Source of the DNA: Actinomycetota bacterium
GTDB lineage: Bacteria > Actinomycetota > Acidimicrobiia > IMCC26256 > JACDBD01
Direction: 5' to 3'
Length of the DNA stretch: 6,564 nucleotides
NCBI GenBank assembly: GCA_013695115.1
Contig: JACDBD010000225.1
Coordinates: 1-6,564 of the forward strand
The position numbers were made by a program, and so were the translations under genes. Under the pieces are notes generated by a model. That model had not been told where the DNA came from and ran no database searches. It saw only the letters and a list, made by a program, of their open reading frames with translations. This document shows positions 1 through 5,595 of the stretch, one piece after another (position 1 is the stretch's first letter; each line of letters starts with the position of its first letter).

Positions 1-505
1 CAGGCGCGTCGAGCGGAGGCTGCCCCGCGCCCAGGTGGAGCAGGCCAACCGCGGCGACCACGAGCGCGACGGCGCCGACGCCGATGCGCAGCGGCGCGGG
101 TGCGATCTCGGCGAACTCGACGTCACCGTCGGCGTCGGCGGGTTCCTCGTCGACGAGCTCGACGCGGGGGCCCCAGAAGAGGAGGACGGCGGCGCCGGCA
201 CACGCGATCGGCACGAGCGCCCGGCCCTGGCCCAGCAGCATGCCGGTGCTCGACGCCAGCCCCCGGCCCACGGGGCCGACGAGCTCGGAGGTGAGCCCGA
301 GGAGGGTCAGCGCGCCCAGGACGAGGAGAGCGACCGCGAGGGCGTCGGCTCCGTGGCCACCGAGCTGGCGGCCGGCCGCTTCCCGGCTGCGGTCCCAGGC
401 ACTGGGTCGGGCCGGGGCCCGCTTCTTGGTGGCCGGCGGGCGCGAGCGGCTGCCCTTCCCCTTGCGACGCGTCGACGCGGCCGATCCCCGGCCCCGACTC
501 CCCAT
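1..505 (-). CDS. ftsK: DNA translocase FtsK/SpoIIIE, N-terminal membrane domain (partial)
   Basis: The family pumps chromosomal DNA through the closing division septum; this N-terminal part anchors it in the cytoplasmic membrane. Seen: 168 codons from ATG at 505 to the window edge. They give a basic, Arg/Lys/Ser/Pro-rich tail (about residues 1-48), then hydrophobic segments at about 54-72, 84-110 and 141-159. An acidic stretch (about 116-133) lies between the second and third, and residues 111-113 read WGP. This tail-plus-helices pattern is typical of actinobacterial FtsK; the motor and gamma domains would lie beyond position 1. The start was chosen because the basic tail begins there. No convincing Shine-Dalgarno precedes it, and the frame stays open upstream to another ATG at 772 within a glycosyltransferase remnant. 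Identification rests on the membrane domain and on nearby RNase J, so it is strong but not proven. Confidence 0.85.
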   Translation of the reverse strand, partial: MGSRGRGSAASTRRKGKGSRSRPPATKKRAPARPSAWDRSREAAGRQLGGHGADALAVALLVLGALTLLGLTSELVGPVGRGLASSTGMLLGQGRALVPIACAGAAVLLFWGPRVELVDEEPADADGDVEFAEIAPAPLRIGVGAVALVVAAVGLLHLGAGQPPLDAP

Positions 506-519
506 GGTTTCAACGGTAA

Positions 520-941
520 CACCGGCCCCACCAGCAACACCCGCATACCCCCGTCGTTGTAGAAGGCGATAGTCACCGCGATGAGGAACGATCAGCGGCG
601 CCACGACCAGTGGGAGCAGCGGAGCCTTCCGGTGGCGGAGGATCACCGTGCCGGTGACGGCGAGCGCGAGCACGACCCAGAGGCTCAGCAGGTTGGCGTA
701 GGCGAGCCAGCGCTCCCGGCCCTCGGGCTGCTCGAGGTCGATGTACTCCCCCGGTCGGAAGACGCCGGTCATGCGGCCCCCAGCGCGCTGCCACCACCAC
801 CGGGACGCGGCCCTTGTGGTGCGACATGTAGTCGAGGGCGTGCTTGCGCAGGCGGGCCTCTTCTCCCGACTGGTCGAGGCCGACCTCGTGATCGGCGGCC
901 GCCTCGACGCCGCCACCCGGCAGACGATGCCGTTCCTCCAC
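520..941 (-). pseudogene. C-terminal remnant of a GT39/ArnT-like membrane glycosyltransferase, two frameshifts
   Basis: Three minus-strand frames join into one recognisable C-terminal region of a polytopic glycosyltransferase of the dolichyl-phosphate-mannose mannosyltransferase (GT39) type. The first frame (941 to about 782) ends with LDYMSHHKGRVPVVVAAR. Removing one G from the five-base run at 777-781 continues it as WGRMTGVFRPGEYIDL and a membrane helix (LLSLWVVLALAVTGTVIL). Removing one more base near 586-594 continues as APLIVLIAVTIAFYNDGG. The pattern, roughly 'ALDY..HPGRVPVVVAARVGR..GVYRP' followed by a helix, an RRR-like turn and another helix, is what I recall from actinobacterial GT39 proteins. 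The N-terminal catalytic part, several hundred residues, is absent. Sequencing error could explain the frameshifts but not the missing N-terminus. The right-hand limit is uncertain: codon usage favours the plus strand beyond about 890. Confidence 0.6.
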
Positions 942-1144
942 CGCTGGCCCTGCTCCTCGGACTCGGGTTCGACGCGGTCCTGTTCGCGGGCTGGGTGCAG
1001 GGCGACGCGTCGCCGCCGGTGCGTGGCCTCGAGGTGGCCTCGCTCGCCCAGAGCCTGATCATCGCGGGCGCGACGCTGGCGAGCTTCGGTGTCGTGAGCC
1101 GCTACCTGCTCACCGACGGAACGAGTTACAGCGCGGGGAAGTAG
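888..1144 (+). pseudogene. Small two-helix membrane protein or fragment, apparently frameshifted
   Basis: From 944 to the stop at 1142-1144 the plus strand encodes about 66 residues with almost every codon ending in G or C. There are two likely membrane helices, about LALLLGLGFDAVLFAGWV and SLAQSLIIAGATLASFGVV, separated by a short polar loop (QGDASPPVRG). The minus-strand frames across the same bases give no hydrophobic pattern. Upstream, good codon usage moves to another plus frame that reads VIGGRLDAATRQTMPFLHR and could start at GTG 888 (GAGG at 876-879) or ATG 927. Joining the two needs one extra base near 943-945. The product is not recognised. It may be a decayed small gene, the tail of a larger one, or an intact gene with a sequence error. 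It converges on the SDR gene and overlaps its last 19 bases. Confidence 0.45.
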
Positions 1145-1899
1145 CCGCCGTCGACCGGGTACACCTGCCCGGTGATCCACTCGGCCGCGTCGCTGCACAG
1201 CAGTACCGCCAGCGGCGCGGGGTCGCCGACCTGCCCGAGCCGTCCGACCGGGTAGGCGCGGGCGAGGCGCTCCTCGAGCTCGGGTTGGCGCTCGATGGCG
1301 TCGGCGAGGACGCCGTGCTTCATCGACCCCAGCGCGATGCAGTTGACCGTCACGCCCTGGCGGCCGACCTCGGCGGCGAGGCCCCGCGAGAACCCCATGG
1401 CCGCGGCCTTGGCCGCGCCGTACACCGCCTGCTTGCGTTCGCCCTTCCGGCCGGCATCGGAGACGATCGTCAGGACCCGGCCCCAGCCCGAGTCGAGCAT
1501 GAACGGCAGGTAGGCGCGGGTGACGCCGAGCACCGCGGCCAGGTTCAGCCGGATGAGCGGGTCCCACTCGTCGGGACCGGTCTCCACGAACGACTTCACC
1601 GTGATGCCCTCGGGCGGGATGCCGGCGTTGTTGACGAGGATGTCGACCGGCCCGGTCTCGCGCACCAACGTCGGCACGCCTTCCCGGTCGGCGACGTCGG
1701 CCACGACCGCCCGGGCGGTGAGGCCCTCCTCGCCGATCTCGGCGACCACCTTCTCCGCCCGCTCACGGTGCAGGTCGTTGACCCACACCTCGGCGCCCGC
1801 CCGCGCCATCTGGATGGCGATGGCCCGCCCCACTCCGGCACCCGACCCGGTGACGAGCGCGACGCGCCCGGCGATGAAGTTCGACCAGTCGCGGATCAT
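1126..1899 (-). CDS. Short-chain dehydrogenase/reductase (classical SDR, FabG/BadH-like)
   Basis: NAD(P)-dependent cytoplasmic oxidoreductase of 257 residues, the usual length for a classical SDR. Seen: the cofactor loop TGSGAGVG (17-24), D42 at the end of the second strand (a feature that usually favours NAD(H) over NADP(H)), D68 in the AD loop, NNAG (90-93), and the tetrad N119, S147, Y160, K164 in the YGAAK context. The C-terminal GQVYPVDGGYF (244-254) is also standard. The loop after strand 6 reads NCIALGSMKHG (186-196), with Leu where most family members have Pro. Substrate cannot be told; FabG-like ketoacyl reductases and BadH-like hydroxyacyl-CoA dehydrogenases are the nearest styles. 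The ATG at 1899 lies 7 bp after the RNase J stop, so cotranscription and coupled translation are likely. An SDR gene in the rnj-ftsK interval also occurs in mycobacteria, from memory. Confidence 0.93.
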   Translation of the reverse strand: MIRDWSNFIAGRVALVTGSGAGVGRAIAIQMARAGAEVWVNDLHRERAEKVVAEIGEEGLTARAVVADVADREGVPTLVRETGPVDILVNNAGIPPEGITVKSFVETGPDEWDPLIRLNLAAVLGVTRAYLPFMLDSGWGRVLTIVSDAGRKGERKQAVYGAAKAAAMGFSRGLAAEVGRQGVTVNCIALGSMKHGVLADAIERQPELEERLARAYPVGRLGQVGDPAPLAVLLCSDAAEWITGQVYPVDGGYFPAL

Positions 1900-1906
1900 G
1901 CGACCG

Positions 1907-3598
1907 TCAGACTTCCATGATCACCGGGATGACCGCGGGCCGGCGGCGGGTGCGCTCGTTGATGAACTTGCCGAGCGCGCGGCGGGCGTGGCGACGCAGG
2001 GTGTCGAAGTCGGTCGCGCCCTCCTCGGCCGCCTCCGCCAGCGACGCCCGCACCGCCTCCTTCGCCTCGCCGATCAGCTCCTCGGCCTCGGGGGCGTAGA
2101 CCCAGCCGCGGGTGACGATCTCGGGGCCGGTCACCACTTCACCCGAGGTGGCGTCGACGGTCGCGATCACGACCACGACACCCTCCTCGGCCAGGCTCCG
2201 GCGGTCGCGCAGCACGCCGTGCCCGACGTCGCCGACGATCCCGTCGACGTAGAGATAGCCCGCCGGCACCGCCCGCTGCTCGACCTCGGCGCCGTCGCGA
2301 TCGAGGGTGAGGGCGTCGCCGTCCTCGCACACCATGATCCGCTCGGGCGGGACCCCGACCTCCTCGGCCAGCTGGGCGTGGTGGACCATGTGCCGGTACT
2401 CGCCGTGCACGGGCACGAAGTACTCCGGCTGCACCAGGTTGAGGAGGAACTTCAGCTCCTCCTGCGAGGCGTGCCCGGAAACGTGGACGGGGGCGTTGCC
2501 GCCGTGCACGACCTCGGCACCGGCCCGGTGGAGCGAGTCGATGACGCGCCCCACGTTCGACTCGTTCCCCGGGATCGCGTGGGCCGAGATCACGACCACG
2601 TCGTCCTCGTTGACCTTGACCCACTTGTGCTCGTGCGCCGCCATGAGGGAGAGCGCGCTCAGGGGCTCCCCCTGGGAGCCGGTGCACACGATGCAGATCT
2701 CCCCCGATGCGTACCGGGACGTCTCCTCGATGTCGATCACGGAGTCGGACGGGAGATCGAGCAGGCCCATCTCCCGGCTGAGGCTGACGTTCTGAACCAT
2801 CGACCTCCCGATGAACGCGACCCGCCGGCCCGCGCCCACCGCCGCCCGGGTGACCTGCTGGACCCGGTGCAGGTGGGAGGCGAAGGAGGCGACGATGAAC
2901 CGCTTGTCGGCGTGCTCGCGGAACAGCGCCCGCATCGCGCCGCCCACGGTCGATTCCGACGGGGTGAAGCCGGGCCGCTCGGCGTTGGTGGAGTCGGACA
3001 GCAGCAGGCGGACGCCGCCGTCGCGCCGGGCGATCTCCCCCAGCAGGGCGAGATCGGTCTTGCGGCCGTCGACCGGGGTGAGGTCGAGCTTGAAGTCCCC
3101 GGTGTGGAGGATGGTCCCGGCGGGCGTGTGGTAGGCGGTGGCGAGCGCGTGCGGCACTGAGTGCGTCACCGGGACGAACTCGAGGTCGAACGGGCCGATG
3201 TCGCGTCGCTCGCCGTCGGTGACGGGGCGCAGCTCGGTGCGGTCGAGCATGCCCGCCTCCTCGATGCGGTTGCGGGCAAGGCCGAGCGACAGCTTCGTCC
3301 CGTAGATCGGCACGGGCACGTCGCGCAGGAGGAAGGCGAGACCACCGGCGTGGTCCTCGTGGGCATGGGTCAGCACGACCGCCTCGACCCGGTCGGCGTT
3401 CTCCCGCAGGTACGTGAAGTCGGGGAGGACGAGGTCGACGCCGGGCATGTCGGCCTCGGGGAACATGAGCCCGCAGTCGACGACGAGGATGCGCCCCTCG
3501 ACCTCGAGGCAGAAGCAGTTGCGCCCGATCTCGCCCAGCCCACCGAGGAACACGACGCGCACCGCACCGGATTTCAGTGGCGCGACCCCGACGCTCAT
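1907..3598 (-). CDS. rnj: Ribonuclease J (metallo-beta-lactamase/beta-CASP exo- and endoribonuclease)
   Basis: RNase J degrades and matures RNA in the cytoplasm with a two-zinc active site, combining 5'-3' exonuclease and endonuclease activity. The protein has 563 residues, close to the family norm. Seen in order: the start of the lactamase fold (VVFLGGLGEIGRNC, 15-28), D41, the zinc motif THAHEDH (77-83, ligands H78, H80, D82, H83), H146, and HTGDF (165-169, ligand D168). Next come SDSTNAERPG (201-210), the beta-CASP domain (about 215-365) with TGSQGEP (306-312), HVSGHAS (372-378), and VPVHGE (395-400) with H398. The C-terminal domain ends in ERTRRRPAVIPVIMEV. The start at 3598 places the first strand about 10 residues in, as in relatives. 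The open frame extends 789 bases further upstream, but only as antisense to the diiron gene. No strong Shine-Dalgarno is seen. All catalytic residues are present. Confidence 0.97.
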   Translation of the reverse strand: MSVGVAPLKSGAVRVVFLGGLGEIGRNCFCLEVEGRILVVDCGLMFPEADMPGVDLVLPDFTYLRENADRVEAVVLTHAHEDHAGGLAFLLRDVPVPIYGTKLSLGLARNRIEEAGMLDRTELRPVTDGERRDIGPFDLEFVPVTHSVPHALATAYHTPAGTILHTGDFKLDLTPVDGRKTDLALLGEIARRDGGVRLLLSDSTNAERPGFTPSESTVGGAMRALFREHADKRFIVASFASHLHRVQQVTRAAVGAGRRVAFIGRSMVQNVSLSREMGLLDLPSDSVIDIEETSRYASGEICIVCTGSQGEPLSALSLMAAHEHKWVKVNEDDVVVISAHAIPGNESNVGRVIDSLHRAGAEVVHGGNAPVHVSGHASQEELKFLLNLVQPEYFVPVHGEYRHMVHHAQLAEEVGVPPERIMVCEDGDALTLDRDGAEVEQRAVPAGYLYVDGIVGDVGHGVLRDRRSLAEEGVVVVIATVDATSGEVVTGPEIVTRGWVYAPEAEELIGEAKEAVRASLAEAAEEGATDFDTLRRHARRALGKFINERTRRRPAVIPVIMEV

Positions 3599-3615
3599 CC
3601 GAGCGACGGTACCAC

Positions 3616-3673
3616 CGCGCGCGCGCGTCGCCGGCGCACGCGAAACGACCGCCCCGGGGAGGAGCGGCCGCTC
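3616..3673. repeat. (CG)6 tract and perfect 12-bp palindrome upstream of RNase J
   Basis: The 98-base gap between the diiron gene stop (3697) and the RNase J start (3598) holds two symmetric elements. One is twelve bases of alternating CG at 3616-3627. The other is the perfect palindrome GAGCGGCCGCTC at 3662-3673. The palindrome has no loop and no following T-run in the minus direction, so it is a poor intrinsic terminator. It could be a protein-binding site or chance in GC-rich DNA. The RNase J promoter probably lies in this gap, but no convincing -10/-35 pair was found. Confidence 0.4.
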
Positions 3674-3696
3674 GCGTGAGTGGAACGAGTTCGTGA

Positions 3697-4827
3697 CTAC
3701 GCGGTCGCGGCCGCGGCCTCCCGGTCCTTGGCGACCTCGTCGAGCGAGGCGTACTCCTCGCCGGTGTCGACCCAGTCCTCGAACTGGATCACGCCCAGCT
3801 CGGTGAACCGCTCGCGGAGCCAGCCGTCGCCGGCGTCGAGCAGCCCGAGCTTCTTGCAGTTGGGCACGATCTTCGAGAACAGCAGGGCCTGGAACGTCTT
3901 GCGCTCCGGCGCCTGCATGACGATCTTCACCGCCTCCTTGACGTCGATGCCGAAGTGGTCCCACACCTCCTGCTGGAGGAACCGGTCCCGCATGCGGACG
4001 GCGGCCTCGAACGCGAACTCCTGGCGCTCGCGGATCTCGGACGCGTTCAGCTCCTGGTAGTACTCCTGGAGCGACAGGACGCCGAACGCCACGTGGCGGG
4101 CCTCGTCGGCCATCACGTAGCGCAGCAGTTGCTTGAGCAGGGGTTCGGTCGTCATCTGCTGGATGAACCCGAACGCCGCCAGCGCCAGGCCCTCCACCAT
4201 GATCTGCATCCCGAGGTAGGTCATGTCCCACCGGGAGTCGTTGATGATGTCGTCGAGCAGCAGCCGCAGGTGGGCGTTGATCGGGTAGTGGCCCGACAGC
4301 TTCTCGTCGAGGTACTTGGCGAACACCTCGACGTGGCGGGCCTCGTCCATCACCTGGGTGGCGGCGTAGTACTTGGCGTCGATCCACGGGACGGTTTCCA
4401 CGACCTTGGCCGTGCAGATCAGGGCGCCCTGCTCACCGTGCAGGAACTGCGACAGCGTCCAGTTCTGCGACTGCACGCCGAATTCGAGCCATTCCTTGTC
4501 GCCCCAGTTCGCGAAGGGCGTCCCGGCGACATCGAGCTCGGGACCGAACGTCATGTTGTTGGCCAGCGCGTTGGCCAGCACGACGTGCTCCTGGTCGACG
4601 TCGGTGTCCCAGGGGAGGTCGGTCTGGGCGTTCCACTGGGACTTCTTGGCCCGCTCGTAGAGCTTGCCGAGGGCGGCGCGGCTGCGCTCGTAGTCCCAGG
4701 TGAAGATGGCGTCGCCGTGCGACGTGACGTTGTGCGCGATCTCGTCGGCGTCGGTGTTGGTGACGGCGAGGATGGCCTCCAGGTCGTCGACGTCGTCGCG
4801 ACCGATCATCTCGAGGTTGCTGGCCAT
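3697..4827 (-). CDS. Ferritin-like diiron-carboxylate protein, putative oxygenase/oxidase
   Basis: 376 residues with the complete ligand set of a ferritin-like four-helix diiron protein: E132 (in HGEQGA), E162 and H165 (DEARHVEVF), E212 (MVEGLALA), E242 and H245 (DEARHVAFG). Each E is 30 residues from its ExxH, and the two half-sites are clearly related. This is the arrangement of diiron oxygenases, R2-like oxidases and acyl-ACP desaturases, which activate O2. The length and the WNAQTDLPWDTDVD stretch (65-78) before the bundle are unlike ferritin or bacterioferritin storage subunits. An AurF-like N-oxygenase or a hydroxylase on an unknown substrate are possibilities; neither is established. 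There is no signal peptide or membrane segment, so it is probably cytoplasmic. GAAGG about 10 bases upstream supports the ATG at 4827. The TetR gene ends 5 bp upstream, implying one transcript and regulation by that repressor. Confidence 0.85.
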   Translation of the reverse strand: MASNLEMIGRDDVDDLEAILAVTNTDADEIAHNVTSHGDAIFTWDYERSRAALGKLYERAKKSQWNAQTDLPWDTDVDQEHVVLANALANNMTFGPELDVAGTPFANWGDKEWLEFGVQSQNWTLSQFLHGEQGALICTAKVVETVPWIDAKYYAATQVMDEARHVEVFAKYLDEKLSGHYPINAHLRLLLDDIINDSRWDMTYLGMQIMVEGLALAAFGFIQQMTTEPLLKQLLRYVMADEARHVAFGVLSLQEYYQELNASEIRERQEFAFEAAVRMRDRFLQQEVWDHFGIDVKEAVKIVMQAPERKTFQALLFSKIVPNCKKLGLLDAGDGWLRERFTELGVIQFEDWVDTGEEYASLDEVAKDREAAAATA

Positions 4828-4832
4828 GGCAG

Positions 4833-5468
4833 CTATCCCTTCTCTGTCGTGAGGAAACCGGGGAGCACGAACTGACGGACGAGGGTGCGGACCGACGTGT
4901 CGTCGGCGAGGTCGACGGGGGCGTCGGCCGAGCAGGCGTGGGCATACGCGTAGGCGAGGGTCAGGCGGACGACCCACTCCCCCGCGGTCGCGGCGTTGTC
5001 GGCCGGGAGGAAGCGCTCGAAGCACGGCGCGAGCGCCCGGCCGGCGTGGGAGAGGAACTTGTCGCCGCCGTCGAAGGTGACGAACGGGAGCACGAGCTCG
5101 GCCTCGTGGGCGAGGAGGAAGCGCAGGGCATCGTGGCCGGCGAGCTCGCGGGCCGCGCCCATCATCACGGTGACGACCGCGTCCTCGAGCGAGTCCTGCT
5201 CGGCAGCCTCCTCGCGGAGCGTCGCCGCAACCCGCTCGCCCTCGGCGACGACGGCTCCCGCCACCAGCGGGCGCTTGCCGCCGAAGTGGCGGTACAGGGT
5301 GGCCCGGGCGCACCCGGCCTCACGGGCGACGTCGTCGAGGGTGGTCTTCGAGAGGCCGTGGCGGGCGATACAGGCGAGGAGGGCGTCGACCGAGCGGGTG
5401 CGGACGTCGGCTTCCCGCTCCGGGGCCCACGGGCGGGGCGGTGCAGCGACGGGCATCACCGTGGTCAT
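4833..5468 (-). CDS. TetR/AcrR-family transcriptional regulator
   Basis: 211-residue one-component repressor-type regulator. Seen: the N-terminal DNA-binding domain, with the helix-turn-helix at about 41-67 (KTTLDDVAREAGCARATLYR, then HFGGKRPLV), a textbook TetR pattern. The rest (about 70-211) is a mainly helical ligand-binding and dimerisation region, less conserved and with no recognisable ligand class. The start at 5468 gives a 20-residue Pro/Ala-rich lead-in; ATG at 5456 (residue 5) is an alternative. Its stop is 5 bp from the diiron gene, so the two form an operon. The strong inverted repeat immediately upstream (5472-5498) suggests autorepression. By the usual TetR logic, the ligand may be the substrate or product of the diiron enzyme; that is inference. 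Confidence 0.93.
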   Translation of the reverse strand: MTTVMPVAAPPRPWAPEREADVRTRSVDALLACIARHGLSKTTLDDVAREAGCARATLYRHFGGKRPLVAGAVVAEGERVAATLREEAAEQDSLEDAVVTVMMGAARELAGHDALRFLLAHEAELVLPFVTFDGGDKFLSHAGRALAPCFERFLPADNAATAGEWVVRLTLAYAYAHACSADAPVDLADDTSVRTLVRQFVLPGFLTTEKG

Positions 5469-5471
5469 ACC

Positions 5472-5498
5472 TGAGACGCTAAACCTCGAAACGTCTCA
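5472..5498. promoter_or_regulatory. Probable TetR operator, overlapping a candidate promoter
   Basis: Perfect inverted arms TGAGACG (5472-5478) and CGTCTCA (5492-5498), separated by 13 bases, begin 4 bp upstream of the TetR start codon. Arm length, spacing and position fit a TetR-family operator used for autoregulation. On the minus strand, TTGACG (5505-5500) could be a -35 box, with a weak -10 (TTTAGC, 5483-5478) 16 bases on. The arms would then cover the -10 and most of the spacer, and the transcript would start almost at the ATG. The dyad is seen; its function is inferred. Confidence 0.6.
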
Positions 5499-5506
5499 CC
5501 GTCAAT

Positions 5507-5568
5507 GTGTCGCGCGTCACGATGAGGCGGGCCTGGCCGGATATGTGGGAGCGATGTCATTGCGGCCA
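5507..5568. promoter_or_regulatory. Further dyads in the divergent TetR/GlxA intergenic region
   Basis: Two weaker symmetric elements lie between the TetR and GlxA genes. GTGTCGCGCGTCAC (5507-5520) is palindromic except for one mismatched pair. CTGGCCG (5533-5539) and CGGCCAG (5563-5569) are perfect 7-bp inverted arms 23 bases apart. The second pair sits just ahead of the GlxA start and could be a regulator site or a leader hairpin. Such matches are easier to get by chance in GC-rich DNA, so this is a tentative note. Confidence 0.25.
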
Positions 5569-5595
5569 GAAGCCGTGTCCCCCATGCTGACGGTC

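Noticed and set aside
35..572. Two overlapping plus-strand open frames across the ftsK region
   Set aside because: Low-complexity Arg/Pro/Ala/Gly translations opposite a clear basic-tail-plus-helices FtsK N-terminus.
1520..3160. 546-codon open frame on the plus strand opposite the SDR and RNase J genes
   Set aside because: Antisense shadow from high GC content. The translation is His/Asp/Arg/Gly-rich with no family signal, while the minus strand carries every catalytic motif of both enzymes.
3662..3673. Palindrome as an intrinsic terminator for the diiron operon
   Set aside because: There is no loop between the arms and no T-run after it in the minus direction.
3599..4387. In-frame upstream extension of the RNase J frame by 263 codons on the minus strand
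   Set aside because: It is an alternate-frame reading of the diiron gene, rich in Arg, Pro and Gly, with no domain. RNase J starts properly at 3598.
3955..4875. 306-codon plus-strand frame opposite the diiron gene
   Set aside because: Leu/Val/His/Gly-rich antisense reading with no motif, whereas the minus strand keeps all six metal ligands.
4996..5595. Plus-strand upstream extension of the GlxA frame across the TetR gene
   Set aside because: The extra residues are Ser/Arg/Ala-rich shadow of the TetR gene, and GlxA homologues begin at the first beta strand (residue 1 at 5596).
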